Shown here: positions 35,884 to 44,387 of the stretch, piece after piece
How the letters are laid out: the number at the start of each line of letters is the position of its first letter
Numbering within the stretch: the stretch's first letter is position 1
Origin: Bacteroidota bacterium
GTDB lineage: Bacteria > Bacteroidota > Bacteroidia > Bacteroidales > Dysgonomonadaceae
Assembly (NCBI GenBank): GCA_023418255.1
Contig: JAEZZZ010000128.1
Location: forward strand, 1 to 46,162
DNA: 46,162 nt
Direction of reading: 5' to 3'
Program-made: the position numbers and the translations under genes
The notes under the pieces: model-generated
Seen by the model: the letters and a program-made list of their open reading frames with translations, nothing else
Database searches by the model: none
Told to the model about the DNA's origin: nothing

Positions 35884-38340
35884 ATGAACATTTCATACAA
35901 TTGGCTGAAAGATTATCTACAGTTTGATTTATCGCCCCAACACACGGCCGATGTCCTCACTTCCATCGGATTAGAAACCGAAAGCGTAGAAAAAGTAGAA
36001 ACAATCAAAGGAGGATTGCAGGGTTTGGTTATCGGAAAAGTTCTTACATGCACAGCGCATCCCAATTCCGACCATTTACACATTACAACCGTTGATATTG
36101 GCGACGATGCGCCACTTCAAATTGTTTGTGGTGCACCCAACATTGCCGCCGGACAAACGGTGGTGGTCGCAACCATCGGTTCCACGCTCTACATCGATGA
36201 TAAAGAGCTGAAAATAAAACGTTCGAAGATTCGCGGCGAAGAGTCGTTCGGCATGATATGTTCCGAAGTTGAAATCGGTGTGGGCAATTCGCATAAAGGC
36301 ATCATCGAACTTCCCGGCGACATAAAACCAGGAACGCTTGCCAAAGATTATTACAACGTTGCGGACGACTATCTGTTTGAAATTGATATCACGCCAAATC
36401 GTGTAGATGCCACTTCGCACATCGGTGTGGCTCGAGACTTAGCGGCTTATCTCAAACAGGCAGGACTGCCTTTTAAATTGACAAAACCTTCTGTAGAGAG
36501 TTTTGCTGTCGATAAAAAGGATGGCGGCATTCATGTGGAAGTTACAAACCCCGAAGCCTGTCCGCGCTATTCGGGTGTGACCATTCGCGAGGTAACTGTA
36601 AAAGAGAGTCCCGAGTGGCTGAAAAACAGGCTGTCGGCAATAGGCTTACGCCCGATAAACAATGTGGTGGACGTCACCAACTTTGTGCTCCACGAAACAG
36701 GACATCCGCTGCACGCTTTTGATGCAGACTATATTGACGGCGACGTGATTGTGCGCACGCTTCCCGATAAAACTAAATTTGTGGCATTGGACGAGAAGGA
36801 ATACGCGCTGTCTGCAAACGATTTGATGATTTGCAACTCAAAGGAAGGAATGTGCATTGCCGGCGTTTTCGGCGGATTGCATTCAGGTGTTACCCAAAAA
36901 ACCAAAACACTTTTTCTGGAATCGGCATGTTTCAATCCGATGTGGGTTCGTAAAACGGCTCGCCGCCATGGTCTCAGCACTGATTCTTCGTTTCGCTTTG
37001 AACGCGGCGTCGATCCCAACAACACACTTTTCGCCTTAAAACGCGCGGCAATGCTCATCAAAGAGGTTGCAGGCGGCGAGATCGAGGGAGAAATACGCGA
37101 TCTATATCCCTGTCCGGTAGAGATGAAGCGCGTAACACTTAGCTATGAAAGAGTAAATTCGGTGGTGGGAAAGGAAATCGCTAGTAGCACAATAAAAAGC
37201 ATTTTGTTGAGTCTCGACTTTGAGATTGAAAAGGAAACGCCAACCGATATTACCCTTCGCATTCCAACCTATCGCGTGGATGTTGTTCGGGATGTGGATA
37301 TCATTGAAGAGATTTTGCGAATTTATGGATATAATAATGTGGAAATTAGCGATTCTTTGAAAGCGAATCTTTCACATCAAACCGAAACCGATCGCAAACA
37401 TACGTTGCAAACACGCATATCAGAGCAACTTTCGGCATGCGGTTTTAGTGAAATAATGAACAACTCGCTTACCAAAAAAGCATACTATGACAACAACGAA
37501 ATGTATCCTGCCGACAACTGCGTCGCATTGCTCAATCCGTTGAGCAGCGATTTAAATGTGATGCGACAAACGCTGATCTATGGCGGTATGGAAAGCATTG
37601 CCTACAACCGTAACCGAAAAAATAGTGATATATGTTTTTATGAATTTGGAAATTGTTATTATTTAGATAAAGTAAAACAGAGCAAAGAAGTTATCCTTGC
37701 CGGATATTCCGAACAAACCCATTTGGCACTGTGGATTTGTGGTAAGCGAACGCGCAAAAATTGGGCTTCACCCGAGCAAGATAGCACGGTGTTTGAGCTT
37801 AAAGCGCACATCCTAAACATTCTTGCGCGCATGGGAATAAGTAAAGAAGAGCCCATCTTTGAGCCGATAAATTCAGAACCGTTTACTTCAGGGATGAAGA
37901 TTACTGCACAGCAGCGACAGCTGGGACACTTTGGCATCGTGTCAGAAAAACTCTGCAATGCCTTTGATATTGATGCCGAATTGTATTTTGGCGAGCTTGA
38001 TTGGGACACTATTTTGCAGATAACTGCTCCGAAAGAGACTCAATTTGAGGAAATTCCGAAATATCCGACGGTAAGTCGCGACTTGGCGTTGCTTATTGAC
38101 AAAGATATTGTTTTTGCGGACATTGAGCGCATTGCGCGAAAAACAGAGAAAAAACTGTTGAAAGACATTTCTCTGTTCGATGTGTATGAAGGCAAAAACT
38201 TGCCACAAGGCAAAAAATCGTACGCGGTGAATTTTGTGTTGCAAGACAGCAATAAAACCCTTACCGACAGACAAATTGACACGGTGATGCAGAAAATTCA
38301 ACATCAATTGGAAAGCGAGTTGAATGCCACACTTCGCTGA
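35884..38340 (+). CDS. pheT: Phenylalanine--tRNA ligase beta subunit
   Basis: Beta chain of the heterotetrameric class II synthetase, 818 aa, full length. An N-terminal tRNA-binding EMAP-type domain (about 40-150) contains AHPNSDHLHI. The B3/B4 editing region (about 210-390) includes NVVDVTNFVLHETGHPLHAFD. The B5 domain and the inactive catalytic-like domain follow. The C-terminal anticodon-binding FDX-ACB domain (about 725-818) contains YPTVSRDLALLIDKD. pheS is not in the window, so the two subunit genes are unlinked here. Confidence 0.96.
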   Translation: MNISYNWLKDYLQFDLSPQHTADVLTSIGLETESVEKVETIKGGLQGLVIGKVLTCTAHPNSDHLHITTVDIGDDAPLQIVCGAPNIAAGQTVVVATIGSTLYIDDKELKIKRSKIRGEESFGMICSEVEIGVGNSHKGIIELPGDIKPGTLAKDYYNVADDYLFEIDITPNRVDATSHIGVARDLAAYLKQAGLPFKLTKPSVESFAVDKKDGGIHVEVTNPEACPRYSGVTIREVTVKESPEWLKNRLSAIGLRPINNVVDVTNFVLHETGHPLHAFDADYIDGDVIVRTLPDKTKFVALDEKEYALSANDLMICNSKEGMCIAGVFGGLHSGVTQKTKTLFLESACFNPMWVRKTARRHGLSTDSSFRFERGVDPNNTLFALKRAAMLIKEVAGGEIEGEIRDLYPCPVEMKRVTLSYERVNSVVGKEIASSTIKSILLSLDFEIEKETPTDITLRIPTYRVDVVRDVDIIEEILRIYGYNNVEISDSLKANLSHQTETDRKHTLQTRISEQLSACGFSEIMNNSLTKKAYYDNNEMYPADNCVALLNPLSSDLNVMRQTLIYGGMESIAYNRNRKNSDICFYEFGNCYYLDKVKQSKEVILAGYSEQTHLALWICGKRTRKNWASPEQDSTVFELKAHILNILARMGISKEEPIFEPINSEPFTSGMKITAQQRQLGHFGIVSEKLCNAFDIDAELYFGELDWDTILQITAPKETQFEEIPKYPTVSRDLALLIDKDIVFADIERIARKTEKKLLKDISLFDVYEGKNLPQGKKSYAVNFVLQDSNKTLTDRQIDTVMQKIQHQLESELNATLR

Positions 38341-38355
38341 CAAGCCCAAGAAGAC

Positions 38356-38409
38356 ATGATAAATCATCCAGCCGCACAGGCTATACAAAAATATAAAGGC
38401 AACAACTGA
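38356..38409 (+). CDS. Possible 17-residue peptide between pheT and yebC
   Basis: An ATG-initiated ORF encoding MINHPAAQAIQKYKGNN ends 2 nt before the yebC ATG, 15 nt after the pheT stop. Spacing and codon choice look gene-like, and it could act as a translationally coupled leader for yebC. It is short enough to occur by chance, and I do not recognise the sequence. Confidence 0.25.
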   Translation: MINHPAAQAIQKYKGNN

Positions 38410-38411
38410 TT

Positions 38412-39122
38412 ATGGGAAGAGCATTTGAATATAGAAAAGCAAGAAAACTGAAACGCTGGGGCAATATGGCACGCGTTTTCACAAAGTTGGGAAAAGAAAT
38501 TACCATCGCCACCAAAGCGGGGGGCCCCGATCCGGATACCAATCCACGTCTACGTGTTTTGATTCAACAGGCGAAAAAGGAAAACATGCCAAAAGACAAT
38601 GTTGATCGCGCGATAAAGAAAGCGACCGACAAAGATTTTTCCGACTACAAAGAGGTGGTGTACGAAGGCTATGGGCCATTCGGAATTGCCATTGTAGTGG
38701 AAACAGCGACCGACAATCCTACCCGCACGGTGGCAAACATACGTAGCTATTTCAATAAGCACGGCGGTTCATTGGGCACAAGCGGAAGCCTCGAATTTAT
38801 GTTTGAACATAAATGTGTTTTCAAAATAGCGCCAAAAGAGGGCGTATCATTGGAAGATTTGGAGCTCGAACTCATCGACTATGGCGTGGATGAAGTGGAA
38901 ACCGAGGAAGATGCCGTTATCCTTTACGGCGAATTTAAATCCTATTCCGACATTCAATCCTATTTGGAAGAAAATGGCTACGAAATCTACTCTGCCGAAT
39001 TTGAGCGTATCCCCAACGACACAAAAAATCTCAACGATGAGCAACGTGCTCAAATAGAAAAGTTACTGGATAAGTTTGAAGAAGATGAGGATGTGCAAAA
39101 CGTGTTTCACACGATGGAATAA
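38412..39122 (+). CDS. YebC/PmpR family protein (TACO1-like)
   Basis: 236-aa member of the YebC/PmpR/TACO1 family. The N-terminal half contains RKARKLKRWGNMARVFTKLG, PDPDTNPRLR and AKKENMPKDNVDRAIKKA. YEGYGPFGIAIVVETATDNPTRTV and the GGSLGTSGSLEFMF segment follow. Members have been described as transcriptional regulators and more recently as translation factors that ease ribosome stalling. The N-terminus is the version lacking the usual GHSKW start (here MGRAFEYRKARK). Placed after pheT, with converging phosphorylase 34 nt downstream. Confidence 0.92.
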   Translation: MGRAFEYRKARKLKRWGNMARVFTKLGKEITIATKAGGPDPDTNPRLRVLIQQAKKENMPKDNVDRAIKKATDKDFSDYKEVVYEGYGPFGIAIVVETATDNPTRTVANIRSYFNKHGGSLGTSGSLEFMFEHKCVFKIAPKEGVSLEDLELELIDYGVDEVETEEDAVILYGEFKSYSDIQSYLEENGYEIYSAEFERIPNDTKNLNDEQRAQIEKLLDKFEEDEDVQNVFHTME

Positions 39123-39156
39123 TCTCCTTCAAACCAATCCGTCAGCAACTGAAAGA

Positions 39157-40026
39157 TTAAATTCTTTCCAGCACAATTCGCAACAAGTCCTCAATAGAGC
39201 CTTTATAATTGGCATTGGACTCCAACGCCACACGATTGGCTATAATGGAGCAAACGGTCATCGCCTTGTGCCCCATCATTTTGCCTAATCCTGCTATGGC
39301 TGAGCTTTCCATTTCGTAGTTTGTGATAGAGTGTTCGCCAAAGCGAAACGACTCAATTTTCGCGTTCAAATCGGGATCTGCCAAAGGCAGGCGTACGTGC
39401 CGACCTTGCGGACCATAAAACCCAATTGCCGAAATGGTTACTCCACGCAGCATATCAAATCCGATGCGATCGACCAACTCTTCGTCGGCACTTACCACAT
39501 AGGGGTAACAATGATATGGCGACCAATTGACATGCTTCTGAAACGCTTGCTCAAAATCCTCTTCTCGAAACTTTTGTGAGTCGGCATAATAGTGAAGAAC
39601 GCCATCAAATCCGATTGATTTTTCCGAAACTACATATGAACCAATCGGGCAATGCGGCTGCATACCTCCGGAAGTTCCCACACGCACCATCGAAAGTTGC
39701 TTGAAATCTTTTTTCACAGTGCGGGTGTTGAAGTCTATATTTGCCAAAGCGTCCAGCTCTGTTACCACAATATCGATATTGTCCGTACCGATACCATGCG
39801 AAATGGCGGTTATTCGTTTTCCTCTAAATGTTCCCGTGACGGTGTGAAACTCGCGGCTTTGTACGTCGCACTCAATGGTGTCAAACATTTTTGCTGTCAG
39901 AGTCACTCGCTCCGGATCTCCCATCATCACAATTTTATCGGCAAGTTGCTCCGGTGTGATGTGTAGATGAAAAGCGCTTCCGTCGGAATTGATTATAAAT
40001 TCTGATTCAGGTATGGTTCTCATCAT
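39157..40026 (-). CDS. Nucleoside phosphorylase (uridine phosphorylase-like)
   Basis: PNP/UDP-family enzyme cleaving nucleosides with phosphate, 289 aa. GDPERVTLTAKMFD supplies the phosphate-binding start, GTSGGMQPHCPIGSYVV the central sheet, and NYEMESSAIAGLG the ribose-binding Glu-Met-Glu. Uridine is the likeliest substrate from overall length and the GFYGPQGRHVRLPLAD insertion, but this is uncertain. Two ATGs are adjacent (40026, 40023). It is 18 nt after floA and is the last gene of that operon. Confidence 0.85.
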   Translation of the reverse strand: MMRTIPESEFIINSDGSAFHLHITPEQLADKIVMMGDPERVTLTAKMFDTIECDVQSREFHTVTGTFRGKRITAISHGIGTDNIDIVVTELDALANIDFNTRTVKKDFKQLSMVRVGTSGGMQPHCPIGSYVVSEKSIGFDGVLHYYADSQKFREEDFEQAFQKHVNWSPYHCYPYVVSADEELVDRIGFDMLRGVTISAIGFYGPQGRHVRLPLADPDLNAKIESFRFGEHSITNYEMESSAIAGLGKMMGHKAMTVCSIIANRVALESNANYKGSIEDLLRIVLERI

Positions 40027-40044
40027 ATTTTTATTTTAATGATA

Positions 40045-41043
40045 TTAAAGTTTAGAGTCGTTTTTACGTTCTTGTCCACTTTGTGGTTTCGCAATGGCAT
40101 CACGCATATCGGTGTCCGATTTTATGTTTTGAAGACGGTAATAATCCATCACGCCCAGATGTCCGCTACGGAAAGCATCTGCCATTGCCATCGGCAGTTC
40201 CACTTCGGCTTCAATCACTTTGGCTCGTGCTTCTTGTGCTTTGGCTTTCATCTCTTGTTCTAAAGCAATTGCCATGGCGCGACGTTCTTCGGCACGTGCT
40301 TGTGCTATATTCTTATCTGCCTGAGCCTGGTCCATTTGAAGTACAGCCCCGATGTTTTTGCCTATGTCTATATCGGCAATATCAATTGAGAGAATCTCGA
40401 AAGCTGTTCCTGCGTCCAGTCCTTTTTTCAGTACCAATTTTGAGATGGAATCCGGATTTTCGAGCACCGATTTGTGTGATGTCGCAGAACCGATGGATGA
40501 TACAATGCCCTCGCCAACCCGCGCGAGGATGGTTTCTTCTCCTGCACCACCGACCAACTGTTTAATGTTTGCTCTCACCGTTACACGCGCTTTGGCTATC
40601 AGCTGAATACCATCAATGGCGACTGCCGAAACCGGGGGTGTGTCAATCACTTTTGGGTTTACCGACATTTTCACGGCTTCCAGCACATTGCGCCCTGCCA
40701 AGTCGATGGCTGTTGCCATTTGAAATGGCAAATCGATATTGGCTTTTGATGCCGACACCAACGCGTGAACAACTTGCTCCACGTGTCCGCCGGCAAGGTA
40801 ATGTGCTTCCAGATTATCGCGAGTAACATTTTTCAATCCGGCTTTGTGTGCTTCAATCATTGCATAAACAATGGTATGTGGCGGCACACGGCGCAAACGC
40901 ATCAAAAAAAGCTGTACCAACGAAATATTCACGCCGGCTGATAACGCGTTTATCCAAAGGAAAAACGGAACATAGTGAAAGAAAATAAGTATAAATATTA
41001 CAATAACTCCAATTGTAACAATAAGGGGGAACGAAATGCTCAT
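40045..41043 (-). CDS. floA: Flotillin-like protein FloA
   Basis: Membrane-associated scaffold of the FloA (UPF0365) family, 332 aa. An N-terminal hydrophobic region (about 5-50, with a hairpin-like break) anchors it. The SPFH-like domain includes VNPKVIDTPPVSAVAIDGIQ, and the C-terminal EA-rich coiled coil (about 245-300) includes QARAEERRAMAIALEQEM. FloA proteins organise membrane microdomains and signalling complexes. NfeD is encoded just upstream, the standard partner gene. Confidence 0.95.
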   Translation of the reverse strand: MSISFPLIVTIGVIVIFILIFFHYVPFFLWINALSAGVNISLVQLFLMRLRRVPPHTIVYAMIEAHKAGLKNVTRDNLEAHYLAGGHVEQVVHALVSASKANIDLPFQMATAIDLAGRNVLEAVKMSVNPKVIDTPPVSAVAIDGIQLIAKARVTVRANIKQLVGGAGEETILARVGEGIVSSIGSATSHKSVLENPDSISKLVLKKGLDAGTAFEILSIDIADIDIGKNIGAVLQMDQAQADKNIAQARAEERRAMAIALEQEMKAKAQEARAKVIEAEVELPMAMADAFRSGHLGVMDYYRLQNIKSDTDMRDAIAKPQSGQERKNDSKL

Positions 41044-41081
41044 AATGTTAATCTATTTATAAGTTTATAATTTTGTTTGAT

Positions 41082-41570
41082 TTACGAATTCTGTCTTTTG
41101 ATAACGGCAACGTTGTTGGATTCAACTTTCATCACCTCAATTTCGATGTCTTCGTCAATTAGTTCTCCATCCATTGATTTCCCTTCCAGGATGATGTCGT
41201 TAATCATCACTTTTCCGATGGGATTGAGCCGTGAAAGGCTGATTCCGATGTCGCCCGGTTTTATCTTTTTCAAATCGGCGTTGTCCACCGATTCGGTTAT
41301 CTCTGTTTTAAGGGCAATCTTGCGCAACGATTTTGATTTGACCAACCATACAAATGAAACAGTCAGCACAGCAGCTGTTGTTGCCAAAGTGATGTTTCCT
41401 CCCGTGTTGCCGAGATGAGCATAGGCATAAATTACGCCACCAATCAAGACCAAGCTTCCTGCAATACCTGCAATGGTGATGCCGGGTAATAGGAACAGTT
41501 CTACAAGAAGCAGTACAATGCCCAATAAAATCACTGCGGATACGATGATTATACTGATGGATGTGCTCAT
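41082..41570 (-). CDS. NfeD family membrane protein
   Basis: Short NfeD without the ClpP-like protease domain, 162 aa. Two or three transmembrane segments (about 8-28, 32-52, 60-80) precede a C-terminal OB-fold domain with PGDIGISLSRLNPIGKVMI. Short NfeD proteins partner flotillin-like proteins; floA follows 38 nt downstream in the same operon. Confidence 0.92.
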   Translation of the reverse strand: MSTSISIIIVSAVILLGIVLLLVELFLLPGITIAGIAGSLVLIGGVIYAYAHLGNTGGNITLATTAAVLTVSFVWLVKSKSLRKIALKTEITESVDNADLKKIKPGDIGISLSRLNPIGKVMINDIILEGKSMDGELIDEDIEIEVMKVESNNVAVIKRQNS

Positions 41571-41590
41571 ATATAGATATTTTTTGATGT

Positions 41591-43009
41591 TTAGTTCTGA
41601 TGATATGAAATTTCGAGATTGCGCGCCTCTTTTTTCATACGTTTTGCTTTTTTATGGCTCTCTTCTACTCTTATTTCGAGATGAAGAATGCTGTTTTTCA
41701 ATGCTTCGTTCATAGTTCCATGTATATATTGTTCTCTTTTGCGCGAGAGCTCTTTTTTGATGCTACTGTTTTCTTCTTCCACGCTTAGTGTCTGTCTAAA
41801 AATCGATTGTGCCGATGGGTTTTTAAAATCAGACAGCGAGTGGTATGTGATATCGTCATTGATTACGAATTCAAAATCCACGTCACGAACTTTCTTTCGA
41901 ATTTCTGATTTTCGTGCTTTCTCAATCAACAGGGCGTATTCTTTTCCCTCTTTCCAACTCTCTTTTATTGAATGAATTTGCGCGCGACGTATTAAATAAT
42001 CTTCGTTGTCGCTTTCGACTAAGTGGATGGCTGATGCGGGAATAAACGTATAGACACAAACCGAATCTTTGGGCTGAAATCGTTCTGATGCAAACCATCC
42101 GACTCCTTTTTCCTCATCGATAACCATCATGTAATCGTTAAAGGGTGAGTTGAAAGGCATGTTTAGACGATTGGGCGCAAGATAGTTGTTACTCGCTATG
42201 TTGTATCGTGTGACACACAAATCGTATCCGCCAATGGATTCGTGTCCGGTAGATGCAAAATAGAGCGTCAATCCATCGGTGAGTACAAATGGATATGCCT
42301 GGGTACCATTAGTATTAACTGGTTCGGGCAACATTTTTTCATCGCCAAACGATGTCAGCAGTTTTTCCATTGTAAATAATTTGCCGGGGGATGTATGAGC
42401 AGCTTGTGAATAATAAACTTTATCTTTCTTTTCGTTCATATAGAGTACGAAGTTAGAGGCAGATTCCGATAGTTCAAAAAATTTTTTCACCGGCGTCAGC
42501 GTTCCTGTCGATTCCGACAGATGATATGCCGACAAAAAATCTTTTTTAGAAACCACCATACTGTCAATAATTTGCACATCTTCGGTGCGTGAAATCTCTT
42601 TTTTTAGTTTTTCGATATATTTTTCTTGTTTTTCAACGTCGTCAAGAGCCGCTTTATCTCGTTGTTTGGCACGTTTATATTTTTGAAACTCCTTATCGGC
42701 CTCTTCAAATCGATACATTTTTGTCAACAGTTTTCCATAATAAAAATAGGCTTCCGAAATGCGTTTTTGCGAAGCAAAAGCAAGGTGTTTCTCGGCACGC
42801 GTAAAATCTCCTGTTTCATACAGGCAAATGCCTAACTGACAATTAAGAGACGCGTTTTGTGGTGCTTGGTCGTATTCTTTTTCAAATATAGATAGAGCTT
42901 TGGCATAATTCCCTTCCGAATAGAGCTTTTTCGCGTCGTCCAACGTTTGGCTTTTTGCAAAAAAGCAAAATAGGTAAAAAAAAGCGGCTAAAAAAAGGTG
43001 GATCTTCAT
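41591..43009 (-). CDS. Exported TPR and PD40-repeat protein
   Basis: 472-aa protein with a signal peptide (about 1-20, ending AKSQ). Three or so TPR units (about 22-125, starting DDAKKLYSEGNYAKALSIFE) come first. A beta-propeller-like region follows with the PD40-type segment FVLTDGLTLYFASTGHESIG near 245. The C-terminal third is charged and predicted coiled coil. It resembles the N-terminal half of PorE-type T9SS/OmpA proteins, but no OmpA domain is present. I do not recognise a specific function. It leads the operon with nfeD and floA, an association worth noting. Confidence 0.75.
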   Translation of the reverse strand: MKIHLFLAAFFYLFCFFAKSQTLDDAKKLYSEGNYAKALSIFEKEYDQAPQNASLNCQLGICLYETGDFTRAEKHLAFASQKRISEAYFYYGKLLTKMYRFEEADKEFQKYKRAKQRDKAALDDVEKQEKYIEKLKKEISRTEDVQIIDSMVVSKKDFLSAYHLSESTGTLTPVKKFFELSESASNFVLYMNEKKDKVYYSQAAHTSPGKLFTMEKLLTSFGDEKMLPEPVNTNGTQAYPFVLTDGLTLYFASTGHESIGGYDLCVTRYNIASNNYLAPNRLNMPFNSPFNDYMMVIDEEKGVGWFASERFQPKDSVCVYTFIPASAIHLVESDNEDYLIRRAQIHSIKESWKEGKEYALLIEKARKSEIRKKVRDVDFEFVINDDITYHSLSDFKNPSAQSIFRQTLSVEEENSSIKKELSRKREQYIHGTMNEALKNSILHLEIRVEESHKKAKRMKKEARNLEISYHQN

Positions 43010-43438
43010 ACTTTGTTAAAATCTGATGTTCAAAGATAGCAATAATGTTTATAAAATATTGCAATTTGGAGTGAATAATTTGTTGGGTTTATTGTTGGGG
43101 TGTAATCGAAGTGAGATAATCACCTCGTTTTAGGAATATATATTCCGCGTCTGGTTCGGTATGGAAGAAATGGCTGCATCATTTGATTATAAAAAGAGAG
43201 TTTCCTATTTTTCTGCTTAAAAGATAGTTCTTTTTTCTTGCATTTTCTACGTTAACCTCATTTTTCGAGAAGCTAAATAAGTAGAAAGCTCGCTCGCTTA
43301 CATTATTCCATCACGAGTTTATAATCCTGATATGTATCGTCAGAAAAAGCCTAATTTTAATGAATGTTAAAGTTCGATTATCTAATCGCTTAATTCAATT
43401 ATTTGTTTTTACTTTGCATTTCAAAGTACTTTTTAATT
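43010..43438. other. Divergent intergenic region before the membrane protein/regulator/creD operon
   Basis: No gene is supported. It holds the minus-strand -7 box at 43031-43038, a perfect 14-bp palindrome GGAATATATATTCC (43133-43146), and a near-consensus plus-strand -7 box TTACTTTG at 43409-43416 for the rightward operon. A 19-codon ORF near 43162 has no supporting features. Confidence 0.5.
43031..43038 (-). promoter_or_regulatory. Promoter -7 element for the TPR-nfeD-floA operon
   Basis: TATCTTTG on the minus strand, an exact TAnnTTTG match about 22 nt before the ATG at 43009. No clear -33 box was found at 19 bp. Confidence 0.55.
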
Positions 43439-44080
43439 ATGGAAAATAAAGAAGCGATACAAACCGTTCACGAGATTCGCAAGATGATGGAACACTCATC
43501 GAAATTCTTGTCGTTTAGTGGATTGTCGATTATCTTAATTGGAATTTATGGCGTTGTGGGTGCCTATGCGGCAAAACAGATTTTGATGTCAATTAAATCG
43601 ACGTTTATCGAATATTCCGCGCCCAATTGGCTGCTGATAGTGCCTAAGCTGATTTTCTTAGCACTGATCGTTTTTACGCTTGCACTGGCTACATTATTAA
43701 TTTTTGCTGCACAAAAATCAAAAAAGCAACATCGCTCACTTTTTAATGCCGTAACCTATCGTACATTCCTCAACTTTTTTGTACCGTTGGTTACCGGGGG
43801 CATTTTCTGCTTTGCCTTGTTGCTTAATGGTTACATCGGCATCATCGCGCCGGCGATGTTGCTTTTTTATGGATTGTCGTTGGTCAATGTGGCGAAATAC
43901 ACCTATGGAAATATCTTTTGGTTGGGCGTGAGCGAACTTATTTTGGGGTTACTTTGCAGCTTTTTTCCCGCTAGAGGATTGCTGTTTTGGTCGCTGGGCT
44001 TTGGGCTGATGCACATTATGTATGGCATTTATTTTTATTTTTGCATTGAGCGAAAAGAAAACAATCAATCTTCAAAATAA
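43439..44080 (+). CDS. Multi-pass membrane protein, unknown function
   Basis: 213-aa hydrophobic protein with about six predicted transmembrane helices after a polar N-terminus (MENKEAIQTVHEIRKMMEHS). I recognise no catalytic motif. The ATG at 43439 is chosen; an upstream in-frame start at 43403 lies before the likely transcription start. The winged-helix regulator gene begins 6 nt after the stop and a CreD-like gene follows, so it probably belongs to the same envelope-related unit. Confidence 0.8.
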   Translation: MENKEAIQTVHEIRKMMEHSSKFLSFSGLSIILIGIYGVVGAYAAKQILMSIKSTFIEYSAPNWLLIVPKLIFLALIVFTLALATLLIFAAQKSKKQHRSLFNAVTYRTFLNFFVPLVTGGIFCFALLLNGYIGIIAPAMLLFYGLSLVNVAKYTYGNIFWLGVSELILGLLCSFFPARGLLFWSLGFGLMHIMYGIYFYFCIERKENNQSSK

Positions 44081-44086
44081 AGAGGC

Positions 44087-44386
44087 GTGATAGCACATTT
44101 TGAAGATATTGATAAAGCCTTTGAGAGCAAAGCGCGTTTGGGCATTATGGCGGCATTGATGGTAAACGACGAAGTCGATTTTAATTCGCTCAAAGAGTTA
44201 TTGGGACTCACCGACGGTAATTTGGCAACGCACCTGCGCGCGCTTGAAAAAATTGGATATATCGCCGTAAGAAAACAGTTTGTCGGTCGCAAACCGCGCA
44301 CCACCTATTTCAAAACACCAACCGGCGAAAAGGCCTTCAAGGCACATTTGCAGGCATTGGAACACTTTATAAAAAACAATTTGTAA
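44087..44386 (+). CDS. Winged-helix transcriptional regulator (ArsR/MarR-like)
   Basis: 99-aa single-domain DNA-binding protein. The recognition region LLGLTDGNLATHLRALEKIGYI and the wing KQFVGRKPRTTYFKTPTGEKAF fit the winged-helix family used by small Bacteroidota regulators. It has no metal-binding cysteines of the ArsR sensors. It starts at GTG 44087 preceded by AAAGAGG; no ATG gives a better N-terminus. Sits between a membrane protein and creD, which it probably regulates. Confidence 0.85.
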   Translation: MIAHFEDIDKAFESKARLGIMAALMVNDEVDFNSLKELLGLTDGNLATHLRALEKIGYIAVRKQFVGRKPRTTYFKTPTGEKAFKAHLQALEHFIKNNL

Positions 44387-44387
44387 T

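Noticed and set aside
41591..43009. Type IX secretion component PorE
   Set aside because: The TPR and PD40 parts fit, but the C-terminal OmpA-like peptidoglycan-binding domain is missing and no other T9SS genes are adjacent.
43162..43221. 19-codon ORF starting MEEMAAS upstream of the membrane protein
   Set aside because: No spacing, promoter or similarity supports it; expected by chance in 430 nt.
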